Positions 26,336-34,811 of a DNA stretch of 64,000 nucleotides are shown one piece after another. Within the stretch, counting starts at the first letter, position 1; the number at the start of each line of letters is the position of its first letter. Below the pieces are notes generated by a model. The model was given only the letters and a program-made list of their open reading frames with translations. It was not told the DNA's origin and ran no database searches. Made by a program: the position numbers and the translations under genes. The stretch is from positions 62,001 through 126,000 of the forward strand of contig CAKSFP010000004.1 of NCBI GenBank assembly GCA_934454585.1, read 5' to 3'. The DNA is from an uncultured Clostridia bacterium. Its GTDB lineage: Bacteria; Bacillota; Clostridia; UMGS1810.

Positions 26336-27094
26336 TTATACCTCCCTGACATCTATGTCATTTTGTTTCAAAAGTTTTTTCAGTTCATCTATGTGAACCT
26401 CGCCGAAGTGAAAAATCGACGCGGCAAGTCCTGCATCGACAGTCGGCAGAGCCTTGAACAAATCCACAAAATCCCGGGCACTGCCCGCGCCGCCGGATGC
26501 TATGACAGGCACGCTCACCGCCGACAGCACCTCGGAGAGCATTGGTATGTCAAATCCGCCCTTGACTCCGTCGGTATCTATGGAATTGACCACGACTTCG
26601 CCGGCTCCCATGCCGACACATCGCTTTATCCACTCAATTGCCTCCATGCCGGTGTCCTGCCTGCCGCCCTTGGCAAACACACGGAAAACTCCGTCGACAC
26701 GCTTTATGTCCACACTGAGCACGACGCACTGGTCGCCGTACTTTTTTGCCGCCTGTTCAATGAGATTCGGGTTGGCAATCGCGCCCGAATTTACGCTGAC
26801 CTTATCCGCACCGCATTTGAGCACGCGGTCAAAATCCTCAAGCGAATTTATGCCGCCGCCGACGGTGAGCGGAATGAAGATGGTGGACGCCACCTCTTGC
26901 AAAATGTCGGTAAAAAGCGCCCTTCCCTCCGCCGAGGCGGTTATGTCATAAAACACAAGTTCGTCTGCGCCGCAGTCGCTGTAGTACTTGCCGAGTTCCA
27001 CGGGAGACGACACATCGGACAGGCTCTCGAAATTTACTCCCTTGACAACCCTGCCGTCTCTCACATCCAGGCAGGGGATAATTCTTTTAATCAT
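26336..27094 (-). CDS. hisF: Imidazole glycerol phosphate synthase, cyclase subunit
   Basis: TIM-barrel subunit that uses ammonia channelled from HisH to close the imidazole ring, giving imidazole glycerol phosphate and AICAR. The 252 residues begin IKRIIPCLDVRDGRVVKGVN, with the catalytic aspartate in CLDV. The phosphate-binding loops (LTVGGGI, VIASGGAGS) and the second catalytic aspartate region (SIDTDG) are present. It lies three bases after hisA and two before hisIE. The tail KKLLKQNDIDVREV is normal for Firmicutes. Confidence 0.97.
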   Translation of the reverse strand: MIKRIIPCLDVRDGRVVKGVNFESLSDVSSPVELGKYYSDCGADELVFYDITASAEGRALFTDILQEVASTIFIPLTVGGGINSLEDFDRVLKCGADKVSVNSGAIANPNLIEQAAKKYGDQCVVLSVDIKRVDGVFRVFAKGGRQDTGMEAIEWIKRCVGMGAGEVVVNSIDTDGVKGGFDIPMLSEVLSAVSVPVIASGGAGSARDFVDLFKALPTVDAGLAASIFHFGEVHIDELKKLLKQNDIDVREV

Positions 27095-27097
27095 ATC

Positions 27098-27814
27098 TCA
27101 CACCTCCGCCGCGCGCAGCGCATCCTCTATCGTTAACGCACCCGTGTAATACGCCTTGCCGACAATCGCTCCGTACACGCCTATTTCCGCAAGGCTCTTT
27201 ATATCATCGAGCGACGACACGCCGCCCGAGGCGATTATGTTAATGCTGAATTTATCCTTAAGAGAGCGATACAAATCAAGGTTTGTGCCCTGCATTGCAC
27301 CGTCCTTTGAGATGTCTGTGCAAATGACAGTCTCAACGCCCATGTCCTGAAGCTTATCAAAAAACTCCTCATAGCCATAGGCGGATTTTTCCGTCCATCC
27401 TTTAACGGCGACAAAACCGTCTTTGATGTCGACTCCGACGGCGATTTTGCCGCCGTAAGTTGCCGCCATTTTCTCGGCAAAACCGGGGTTCTCCACAGCC
27501 GCCGTGCCAAGTATCACGCGTGACACGCCGGCGTCTATATACGCCGCAACGGTTTCCTCACTGCGTATGCCGCCGCCAACCTCTGCGGACAGGTTCGTCG
27601 CAGATATGATTTTTTTGATGGTGTCTATATTTGGCACGCCGCCGCTCTTTGCGCCCTCAAGGTCGACTATGTGAATGTGGGCGACACCGCTTTTTTCAAA
27701 GGCTTTCGCCACATTCTCGGGGTGTTTGTCATACACCGTCATGCGGTTGTAGTCGCCGCGCAGCAGGCGGACACACTCGCCGCCGTAAAGGTCTATTGCA
27801 GGCAAAATAATCAT
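27098..27814 (-). CDS. hisA: ProFAR isomerase
   Basis: Isomerises ProFAR to PRFAR, step four of histidine synthesis. The 238-residue TIM barrel begins MIILPAIDLYGGECVRL with the catalytic aspartate in AID. Phosphate loops EVGGGIRS and IASGGVSS and the acid residue region CTDISKDG are present. It is the first gene after the nested repeat element, and hisF follows by three bases. Because 243 nt of repeat DNA separate it from hisH, hisA-F-IE-J may be expressed at a different level from the upstream genes. Confidence 0.96.
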   Translation of the reverse strand: MIILPAIDLYGGECVRLLRGDYNRMTVYDKHPENVAKAFEKSGVAHIHIVDLEGAKSGGVPNIDTIKKIISATNLSAEVGGGIRSEETVAAYIDAGVSRVILGTAAVENPGFAEKMAATYGGKIAVGVDIKDGFVAVKGWTEKSAYGYEEFFDKLQDMGVETVICTDISKDGAMQGTNLDLYRSLKDKFSINIIASGGVSSLDDIKSLAEIGVYGAIVGKAYYTGALTIEDALRAAEV

Positions 27815-27852
27815 GTGATTTCCTCCGTTTTTAATTTAAGTTGTTCAAATCG

Positions 27853-28051
27853 GTGAGGGTATATTTTATTCTATACGCATAAAGTTTTGTGCCGTCTGTG
27901 TATGTGTTTTTTATTCTCGCCGCCTCGGACAGCAGTGCGGTAGCGCTGAACTCGTCGTCTGAGAATAAAAAACACATACACATCCTTTGACGGAATACTT
28001 TCTACGCACATTGCGCCGGATTCGCTCATTCAAAATAAAATATACCCTCAC
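27853..28051. repeat. Nested palindromic element between hisH and hisA
   Basis: Outer arms 27853-27870 and 28034-28051 are perfect 18-bp complements (GTGAGGGTATATTTTATT). Inside is a second palindrome with perfect 21-bp arms (27898-27918, 27961-27981) around a 42-nt core. The inner 84 nt match the reverse complement of 31725-31808 at 80 of 84 positions. The layout suggests one element inserted into another. Confidence 0.85.
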
Positions 28052-28057
28052 GCCCCG

Positions 28058-28669
28058 TCAAATCTCCCCAAACGCGCGCAAAATATTCAACCCAACTGCA
28101 CCGCTTTTTTCCGGGTGAAACTGACATCCGTAAATATTGCCGCGCGCAACCGCCGCCGTGAGCGGCACTCCGTAATCTGCCGCGGCAATCACACTGTCGT
28201 CACAGTTTGCCGCATAGTACGAATGGACAAAATAAACGCAGTCGCCCTCGTTTATATACTTGAAAATGCGGTCCTTTCCTCCCTGAAAGTGCAGAGGATT
28301 CCACCCGATGTGCGGAATCTTGTACGAATCGTCCACTGCGTCGGAGATTGGCACCACATCGCCTTTTATCAGCCCGAGTCCCTTGTGTTCGCCGTACTCA
28401 AAACTGCGGTCAAACAACAGCTGCATACCCAGGCAGATGCCCATGAGCGGCTTGCCGCCGCGTGCCTCGTCACAAACGACCTGTGCAAGTCCGCAGTCCT
28501 CAAGGCTCTTTGCAGCATCCGCAAACGCTCCCACGCCGGGCAGAATTATTCTGTCGGCTTTTCGCAAAGTGTCCGCGTCGCCCGTAACAGTGTTGTTAAG
28601 CCCGAGAAAATCAAGCGAGCTTTTGAGTGAAAACAAATTGCCCACTCCGTAATCCACAATTGCAATCAT
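28058..28669 (-). CDS. hisH: Imidazole glycerol phosphate synthase, glutaminase subunit
   Basis: Glutamine amidotransferase that supplies ammonia to HisF. The 203 residues contain the class I glutaminase triad: the nucleophile in MGICLGMQLLF, and the histidine and glutamate in CQFHPEKSG. The start MIAIVDYGVGNLFSLKSSL is typical. It overlaps hisB by four bases but is separated from hisA by the 199-nt palindromic element; in most operons hisH and hisA are adjacent. Confidence 0.96.
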   Translation of the reverse strand: MIAIVDYGVGNLFSLKSSLDFLGLNNTVTGDADTLRKADRIILPGVGAFADAAKSLEDCGLAQVVCDEARGGKPLMGICLGMQLLFDRSFEYGEHKGLGLIKGDVVPISDAVDDSYKIPHIGWNPLHFQGGKDRIFKYINEGDCVYFVHSYYAANCDDSVIAAADYGVPLTAAVARGNIYGCQFHPEKSGAVGLNILRAFGEI

Positions 28670-29256
28670 ATCAGCATCCCCTTTGTAGACGGAATCTTGT
28701 CTGCGTTTTTCTCGTCAATTGCCGCAGCTTTTGCCAGGGCACGGGCAAAAGCCTTGAAACTGCCCTCTATTATGTGGTGCGAGTTTTCACCGTCCAGCTG
28801 CTTTAGGTGCAGCGTAAGGTTTGCCTTGCGCACGAATCCGAGGTAAAACTCCTTGACAAGTTCCGTGTCGAAATCGCCCACTTTTGCCGTGGGGATATCC
28901 AGTCCGTAGGACAGGTGCGCCCTGCCCGATACATCCACAGCCGCAAGAATGAGCGCCTCGTCCATGGGCAGAATGATGTCACCGTAGCGCACGATACCGC
29001 GCATATCACCGATTGCCTCGGCAAAAGCCTCGCCAAGGCAGATGCCGATATCCTCGACGCTGTGGTGGTAATCCACAAATGTGTCACCAATGCACTCTAC
29101 GCTAAGGTCAAAACCCGAATGGCGCGAAAAGAGCGTCAGGCAGTGATCGAGAAATCCGCAGCCGGTGGCAATGTCCGCCGTGCCATCACCGTCAAGACAG
29201 AGCGACAGAGTAATGTCCGTCTCCGCAGTGGTTCGTTTGATGTCCGATTTTCTCAT
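28666..29256 (-). CDS. hisB: Imidazoleglycerol-phosphate dehydratase
   Basis: Dehydrates imidazole glycerol phosphate to imidazole acetol phosphate, step six. The 196 residues show the manganese-binding motifs DYHHSVEDIGICLGEAF and SHHIIEGSFKAFARALAKA, and the N-terminal RTTAETDI. It is the monofunctional form without a histidinol-phosphatase domain, consistent with the separate hisJ. It overlaps hisC and hisH by four bases each. Confidence 0.97.
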   Translation of the reverse strand: MRKSDIKRTTAETDITLSLCLDGDGTADIATGCGFLDHCLTLFSRHSGFDLSVECIGDTFVDYHHSVEDIGICLGEAFAEAIGDMRGIVRYGDIILPMDEALILAAVDVSGRAHLSYGLDIPTAKVGDFDTELVKEFYLGFVRKANLTLHLKQLDGENSHHIIEGSFKAFARALAKAAAIDEKNADKIPSTKGMLI

Positions 29257-30323
29257 TTTTGCACCTCCGATAATATTTCTCGCACGCGTGCAATGAATGT
29301 ATTCATCTGCTCCGGCGTGCCTATGGTTATCCTGTTATATTCTTTAATGCGTTCGCCGCCGAAGTGGCGAACGAGTATGCCTTTTTCCCTCAATTTATTG
29401 TAGATGTATTCTCCGCTTACGCCGTCTTTCTTTGCAAACACAAAGTTGGCGAATGAATCCGTCACTGTGAAACCGAGTTTTTTCAGTTCTGTCATGGTAT
29501 ATTCTCTTGCAGAGATTATCTCGGCACACTTCTCGGCGTAGTAGTCATCCGATAGTATCGCCGCTGTGCCTGCCGTGAGAGTCAGTCGGTTTATGCTGTA
29601 CGGATTGGTCGAAAACTTGATTTTCTCCAAGTCTTTTATCAATTCTTCATTACCGATTGCAAAGCCGAGCCGTGCCCCGGCAAGCGAGCGTGATTTTGAA
29701 TAAGTGCGCACCACCAGAAGATTGTTATGTTTTTTTATCAGCGGCAGAGCTGTCTCACCGCCGAAATCTATATATGCCTCGTCTATGAGTACCACGCGGT
29801 CGGGATTGGCAATGAGGATTTTTTCAATCTCTCCCGTGCCAAGCAGTTTACCCGTGGGCGCATTTGGATTGGCAATCACCACGAGCGCATCGTTACTCAT
29901 ATAGTCTGCCGAATTTATCGAAAAATCTTTGCCAAGCGGCATTATTCGCGCATTCACTCCGTGCAGAGCGCAAAACACCTCGTAAAACCCGTAGGTTATA
30001 TCGGGAAAAACCGCAGTGCCGCCCTGACCGGCAAACGCCATGAACGAAAAATTGAGTATGTCGTCCGAACCGTTCGACACAAAAATATTCTTTCGTTCAA
30101 AACCGTACCTCTCCGCTATAGCATTCTTCAACTCTGCGCATGTCGGGTCGGGATAGAGATTGAGCGCTGAAATCTCGGCTGCGTTCACCGCCGCGATAGT
30201 CTGCGGCGACGGAGGATAGGGCGATTCGTTGGTGTTCAGCTTTATGTATTTTTTGTCGCGCGGCTGTTCGCCCGGGGTGTATTCCTCAAGCGAGCGGCAA
30301 CGCGGCACAAGAAATCTGCTCAT
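29253..30323 (-). CDS. hisC: Histidinol-phosphate aminotransferase
   Basis: PLP enzyme that transaminates imidazole acetol phosphate with glutamate. The 356-residue fold type I protein has KLNTNESPYPPSP at the start, VFVSNGSDDIL for cofactor phosphate contacts, NPNAPTGKLL, the aspartate and tyrosine in LIDEAYIDF, and the PLP lysine in RTYSKSRSLAGARLG. It overlaps hisD by four bases upstream and hisB downstream. Confidence 0.96.
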   Translation of the reverse strand: MSRFLVPRCRSLEEYTPGEQPRDKKYIKLNTNESPYPPSPQTIAAVNAAEISALNLYPDPTCAELKNAIAERYGFERKNIFVSNGSDDILNFSFMAFAGQGGTAVFPDITYGFYEVFCALHGVNARIMPLGKDFSINSADYMSNDALVVIANPNAPTGKLLGTGEIEKILIANPDRVVLIDEAYIDFGGETALPLIKKHNNLLVVRTYSKSRSLAGARLGFAIGNEELIKDLEKIKFSTNPYSINRLTLTAGTAAILSDDYYAEKCAEIISAREYTMTELKKLGFTVTDSFANFVFAKKDGVSGEYIYNKLREKGILVRHFGGERIKEYNRITIGTPEQMNTFIARVREILSEVQK

Positions 30324-31606
30324 TGTACCGCCCCCTTGCCCTCGGTGCGCACCGTGGCGCTGCGTGCGTGTGCATCAAGTCCCTCGCTGTGTGCAAAGTA
30401 TGCCACATCAGCGGCAATTGCCTCAAATGCAGAGTCCGTGAAATATGTATACTGAGTTTTCTTGACGAAATCATCAACGGAGAGCGGACTGGAAAAGCGA
30501 GCACTTCCGCTTGTGGGCAAGGTATGATTCGGACCTGCCATATAGTCGCCGAGCGCCTCGGGGCAGTTTTTGCCCATGAACACTGAGCCGGCATTCTTCA
30601 CCAATCCGAGATAGTCAAACGGATTGTCAACGCAAATCTCCAGGTGTTCCGGCGCAATTTCATTTGCAACTTCGACTGCCTGTGTTATGGAGTCGGCAAT
30701 TATTATCTTGCCGTTGTTGTCTATAGATGTGCGGGCAATTTCCTCTCGCGGCAGTGTTTTGAGCTGAATTTCAAGTTCGTCTGCCACATTTTTTGCAAGT
30801 TCTTCACTGTCCGTCACAAGCACGGCAGATGCGTTTTTGTCGTGCTCCGCCTGGGAGAGAAGGTCCGCCGCAACATACTTCGGGTTGCAGCTGCCGTCCG
30901 CAATGACGAGAATCTCGCTCGGTCCGGCAATCATGTCTATGGCAACCGTACCGAACACCTGTTTTTTCGCCTCAGCGACAAACGCATTGCCGGGTCCGAC
31001 AATCTTGTCTACCTTCGGCACACTCTCGGTGCCGTAGGCAAGCGCCGCCACAGCCTGGGCGCCGCCCGTCATGAATATGCGGTCTACCCCGGCAACATAT
31101 GCCGCCGCAAGGATGTTTTGGTTTATCCCTCCGCCCGTTGGCGGTGTCACCATGATTATCTGCGACACGCCCGCCAGCTTTGCCGGAATGCAGTTCATCA
31201 GTACGGATGACGGATACGCCGCCGTGCCGCCGGGCACATAAAGTCCGACTTTTTCTATCGGGATGACCTTTTGACCCATCACCACACCCGGGGTGTCATT
31301 GACGATAAAACTGTTTCGCACCTGATGTCTGTGGAAGTTTTCTATATTCTCCTTAGCATGGCGCAACACTGACATGAGCTCTGCCGGCGCAGATTCCGCA
31401 GCCGCTTTTATCTCGGCGCGGCTCACCTCGAGGCAAGTAAGGTCCGCTTTGTCAAATTTCTTGGCGTAGTCGATAAGCGCCCTGTCGCCGCGCTCTCTCA
31501 CATCGGCGATTATGTCGCTAACTATGCCCTCCACATCGGTTTTTATCTCTGCGCGCGCAAAGATTTCTTTTTTTGATATATCGTTAAATCGGTAGGTTTT
31601 TATCAT
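30320..31606 (-). CDS. hisD: Histidinol dehydrogenase
   Basis: Zinc enzyme that oxidises histidinol twice with NAD to give histidine. The 428 residues include VPGGTAAYPSSVLMNCIPA, the NAD-binding VDKIVGPGNAFVAEAKK, DMIAGPSEILV, and the catalytic DLLSQAEHDKNASAVLV and PEHLEICVDNP with the metal histidines; TLPTSGSARFSSPLSVDDF is the usual C-terminal signature. The ATG at 31606 follows AGGAG; an upstream extension in frame is not supported. The 217 nt between it and hisG hold a palindromic element. Confidence 0.97.
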   Translation of the reverse strand: MIKTYRFNDISKKEIFARAEIKTDVEGIVSDIIADVRERGDRALIDYAKKFDKADLTCLEVSRAEIKAAAESAPAELMSVLRHAKENIENFHRHQVRNSFIVNDTPGVVMGQKVIPIEKVGLYVPGGTAAYPSSVLMNCIPAKLAGVSQIIMVTPPTGGGINQNILAAAYVAGVDRIFMTGGAQAVAALAYGTESVPKVDKIVGPGNAFVAEAKKQVFGTVAIDMIAGPSEILVIADGSCNPKYVAADLLSQAEHDKNASAVLVTDSEELAKNVADELEIQLKTLPREEIARTSIDNNGKIIIADSITQAVEVANEIAPEHLEICVDNPFDYLGLVKNAGSVFMGKNCPEALGDYMAGPNHTLPTSGSARFSSPLSVDDFVKKTQYTYFTDSAFEAIAADVAYFAHSEGLDAHARSATVRTEGKGAVQ

Positions 31607-31677
31607 TGTCGGTCTCCTCTCTAATAAAAATGCACCATCGGGTGCCATTAACGCAGTCGATGTATTTCTCCGCCTTA

Positions 31678-31808
31678 GTATATTTTATTTTGAGTAAGCA
31701 AGTTCAGCACTGTATGAGATGGCTGTGTATGTGTTTTTTATTCTCAGACGACGAGTTCAGCGCTACTGCACTGCTGTCCGAGTTGGCGAGAATAAAAAAT
31801 ACATACAC
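31678..31808. repeat. Family-1 palindromic element between hisG and hisD
   Basis: The first 35 nt are half of the outer TIR type (GTATATTTTATTTTGAGTAA). 31725-31745 pairs with 31788-31808 (20 of 21). The 42-nt core is 39/42 identical to the inverted core at 27919-27960. A small hairpin repeat GCACCATCGGGTGC lies just beside it at 31632-31645. Confidence 0.85.
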
Positions 31809-31823
31809 AGACAAAGCACAATT

Positions 31824-32456
31824 TCATATATGCTCCGCCCGTTTCTGCAAGCTCTCATACACCGTCATTATGCTGTCATGGCAAAACTTAAAACTTGCCT
31901 TGTTCGCAATAAGCCGAGCCGAAATCGGCACAACCGTCTCTATCGGTTCAAGTCCGTTTTCCCTAAGCGTTGTTCCCGTCTCCACAATGTCCACAATCAC
32001 ATCTGACAAATCCAGAATCGGCGCTATCTCGATAGACCCGTTCAGCTTGATGATGTCTATGTCGCGCCCCTTTTTCTCGTAAAAATCACTCGCTATGCGC
32101 GCAAACTTTGTCGCCACACGCAGAGTTCTGTCCGCCCTGTCACGGAATGCAGCCTTTGCCGCGACAGCCATGCGGCACTTGCCTATGCCGAGATCGAGCA
32201 GTTCATACACATCCGGCGAATATTCCAGCAAAATATCCTTGCCGGCTATGCCGACATCCGCCGCTCCGCGCTCAACATAAATCGGCACATCGGACGGTTT
32301 GACCCAAAAATAACGCACACTGCCGTCCGCACTCTCCAGTATCAGACGGCGGTCGTTCTTATCCGTCTCGGGCACGGGGTAGCCTGATTTTGCAAGCATG
32401 GCGCATACCTTCTCGCCCAGTCTGCCCTTAGGCAAAGCAATGTTTATCGGTCTCAT
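31824..32456 (-). CDS. hisG: ATP phosphoribosyltransferase, short form
   Basis: Catalyses the committed step, joining PRPP and ATP. The 210 residues are the short form that lacks the C-terminal regulatory domain and therefore needs HisZ, encoded just upstream. Visible motifs: INIALPKGRLGEKV at the start, VGIAGKDIL, LGIGKCRMAVA, and the PRPP loop IVDIVETGTTLRENGL. It overlaps hisZ by four bases. Feedback control by histidine would act through the HisZ-HisG complex (family knowledge). Confidence 0.96.
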   Translation of the reverse strand: MRPINIALPKGRLGEKVCAMLAKSGYPVPETDKNDRRLILESADGSVRYFWVKPSDVPIYVERGAADVGIAGKDILLEYSPDVYELLDLGIGKCRMAVAAKAAFRDRADRTLRVATKFARIASDFYEKKGRDIDIIKLNGSIEIAPILDLSDVIVDIVETGTTLRENGLEPIETVVPISARLIANKASFKFCHDSIMTVYESLQKRAEHI

Positions 32457-33541
32457 CGGTCAGTCCCCCCTTTGCCGAGAATGATTTTTTCGCGGCATCG
32501 GAATTTGCCCGTGTCGCTTTTTTGCACAATGACCGTCCTGCCCGTGTCATTGACGGCGCGCACTTCCTGCGACACCGTAAGCGGCGCTGCACCGCCCGAT
32601 ATCATGAGCACATCGGCATCGTATTCCTCGTCGCCGCCGAGCAGGCGCTCAAACATATTCATGTATATGGCAAAACCGATGGCACGCGACCGCTTGCCCA
32701 TCTTCGCCATGAGTCCGTCATACTGTCCGCCGCTGAGCACATCGGACGGTATGCCGTCTATGTATCCGCAGAACACTATTCCGTTGTAATACTTCATGTT
32801 GTTCACCACGGAGAAATCTATGTGCACTCTGTGAGCCACGCCGCAGTCGGACAGCACGGCACATATGTCGCGCAACTCGTCCGCCGCATTTTTTGTCGCG
32901 TCATCGGTGCAGAAGATGTCCAGTTTGTCCACAACCTCGGTTATTGGACCATACACCGTCACCAGAGCGCAGATTCGTGCCCTGGCATCGTCGTCCATGC
33001 CTATGCGTGTGCAGAGCGATTCAAGTGCGGGCAGATTCTTTTCACCGACGGCGGCAAGTATCTCTCGTGCATCGTCGCCCTGTGCCCCGCATAATTCTAT
33101 AAGTGCGGACACCAGTCCGAGGTGAGATATGTCGAGCATATATCCGGCGCTCACGGCGCCAAGGCTCTTTGCCGCCAGGGTGAGCACCTCACAGATGCAG
33201 TAAGTGTCCACATCGCCCATGCACTCCAGTCCCGACTGCATAATCTCCCTGAAATCGTGACCGCCCGACACCCGGTACACATTTTCGTTGTAGTACATAC
33301 GCTGCACGCCGCTCATATCATCGTCAAAATTCTTTATGATCGATATTGTCACATCGGGTTTCATTGCGAGCAGTTTGCCGTTTGTATCGGTAAAGGTTAT
33401 CACCTTGTCGCTGATGAGGTAATCTTTATTTTTTACATAGGTGTCATATTCCTCGAATTTGTTCATCTTGAAGCGGCGGTATCCGCGCTGTTCATAGATT
33501 TTTCCGAGCCGTTGAGTGAGGCTTTCGGCTGTCTGTCGCAT
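32453..33541 (-). CDS. hisZ: ATP phosphoribosyltransferase regulatory subunit
   Basis: Histidyl-tRNA-synthetase-like protein without synthetase activity that forms the allosteric complex with short HisG. The 362 residues retain class II features: a GYRRFKMNKFEEYD start, FTDTNGKLLAMKPDVTISI, and REIMQSGLECMGDVD. The C-terminal anticodon-binding domain of true HisRS is absent. First gene of the operon; the ATG at 33541 follows AGAAGG by 7 nt, downstream of the promoter at 33591-33619. Confidence 0.93.
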   Translation of the reverse strand: MRQTAESLTQRLGKIYEQRGYRRFKMNKFEEYDTYVKNKDYLISDKVITFTDTNGKLLAMKPDVTISIIKNFDDDMSGVQRMYYNENVYRVSGGHDFREIMQSGLECMGDVDTYCICEVLTLAAKSLGAVSAGYMLDISHLGLVSALIELCGAQGDDAREILAAVGEKNLPALESLCTRIGMDDDARARICALVTVYGPITEVVDKLDIFCTDDATKNAADELRDICAVLSDCGVAHRVHIDFSVVNNMKYYNGIVFCGYIDGIPSDVLSGGQYDGLMAKMGKRSRAIGFAIYMNMFERLLGGDEEYDADVLMISGGAAPLTVSQEVRAVNDTGRTVIVQKSDTGKFRCREKIILGKGGTDR

Positions 33542-33590
33542 AACGAAACCTTCTTTCTGTTTTAGCGTGTTAAAGCGTTACTATGCTATA

Positions 33591-33619
33591 ACAATATCAC
33601 AAAATCCGCTCTTTGTCAA
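33591..33619 (-). promoter_or_regulatory. Sigma-A promoter of the histidine operon
   Basis: -35 TTGACA (33619-33614), 17-nt spacer, -10 TATTGT (33596-33591). The -35 box lies in the loop of the terminator hairpin at 33599-33638. No T-box or leader peptide is apparent in the 50-nt leader. Confidence 0.8.
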
Positions 33620-33638
33620 TACAAAAGCGGATTTTTGT
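33599..33638. terminator. Terminator of the thiamine operon
   Basis: Outer stem ACAAAATCCGCT (33599-33610) with AGCGGATTTTTGT, and an inner CTTTGT/ACAAAAG pairing. It lies 12 nt beyond the cytX stop and ends in a T-run for minus-strand transcripts. Confidence 0.75.
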
Positions 33639-33650
33639 GCAAATAGTATA

Positions 33651-34811
33651 TTATTTTTTAATTTTGTCAATACCCACACATATTATGACGGTCGCAAGCA
33701 TATCGGTCAGTGTGTTGCCAAGCGGCAAATCAACCGTCATAAGATATCTGTACAGCGCAAAACCGATCACCCAGATAACGGCGTTGCGCACATCTATCCC
33801 CTTGCCGCCGCAGTTGCGATGCAGTATAAAACTGTCGGCAATCTGTATGGCAATCATGGGCGCAAACACCGAGCCTATGAGATACAAGAATCCCGTGATG
33901 TCGTCCATGGGAAAGAGCATTGCCGCCGCAGTGCCGACAATCGTGACAACAATTGCCGCATACTTGCCCTTAACCCTTGAAAAAACGGATTCCGATGAAA
34001 TGCCGGCGGAATATGCATCGAGAAAAGTGGTGGTGACGGTGGAGAACACCACAATGAGGAGTCCTCCGATGCCAAGGCCGGACTTAAGCATTATCCGTGC
34101 AATATCGCTCTCGGAAGTGAGGATGGCAGCACCCATGCCGATGACATACATCCAACAGCTGACAATGCCGTATGTAACTGCGCTGACGGCGCTTGCTTTG
34201 CGCGGATTTTCTGCCTCTCTGGTGTAGTCTGATATCAGCGGCAGCCACGAAAGCGGCATGGCAACAGCCAGTTCCACCGCCGCACCGAATGACAATGCAC
34301 CGTCAAGCGACGCACTTGCGCCGTGATTGCCGCGCGCTATGAGGATACACAAAACAATCGTGAGCACAAACAGCAGTGCCATTGCCGCAGTGTTGAGACG
34401 GCGCAGATTGGTTATGCCGATGCATATCCACACAAGGATGAGCAAACCGAGAATCAACGCCCATACGCGCGCATCTATCGCAAATATGCCGCCGGCGGCA
34501 AGCGCACCGTCATATATCATTATCGCCGTCCATCCGACAAGCTGAATCACATTCATCAGCGCAAAGAATTTTCCGCCGCCGCTGCCGAAACTGTCCTTTA
34601 CAGTCTCCATGGAACTTTTGCGGCGCATTCCGCCGATTGCCCCGGCAAGATAGAGCAGTATGCAGCCGATTATGTGACCGATGATTATCGCTGCAATGCC
34701 TTTTGCAAAGCCGAGCGGCGCAAAAGATATGCCGGTGAGAATCTCGGCGAGAGAAACCGCCGCGCCGAACCATATAAGTCCGTTATCAAAAAGTGTAGTT
34801 TGTTTGTTCAT
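33651..34811 (-). CDS. cytX: Putative hydroxymethylpyrimidine transporter CytX
   Basis: NCS1-family membrane transporter of the CytX group, thought to import the thiamine pyrimidine moiety. The 386 residues give about 12 membrane helices; DNGLIWFGAAVSLAEILTG at the start is the family signature. It is the last gene of a TPP-riboswitch operon, with a start overlapping the thiD stop as ATGA, which strongly supports the substrate. The ATG at 34811 follows AAAGGA; an upstream in-frame ATG at 34832 is inside thiD and less likely. Confidence 0.88.
   Translation of the reverse strand: MNKQTTLFDNGLIWFGAAVSLAEILTGISFAPLGFAKGIAAIIIGHIIGCILLYLAGAIGGMRRKSSMETVKDSFGSGGGKFFALMNVIQLVGWTAIMIYDGALAAGGIFAIDARVWALILGLLILVWICIGITNLRRLNTAAMALLFVLTIVLCILIARGNHGASASLDGALSFGAAVELAVAMPLSWLPLISDYTREAENPRKASAVSAVTYGIVSCWMYVIGMGAAILTSESDIARIMLKSGLGIGGLLIVVFSTVTTTFLDAYSAGISSESVFSRVKGKYAAIVVTIVGTAAAMLFPMDDITGFLYLIGSVFAPMIAIQIADSFILHRNCGGKGIDVRNAVIWVIGFALYRYLMTVDLPLGNTLTDMLATVIICVGIDKIKK

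Noticed and set aside
27853..28051. tRNA or structured riboswitch in the hisH-hisA gap
   Set aside because: The fold is explained by two simple palindromes; no T-arm, anticodon arm or known aptamer signature is present.
33542..33650. Histidine T-box or leader peptide ahead of hisZ
   Set aside because: The leader is only about 50 nt, with no T-box sequence and no run of histidine codons.
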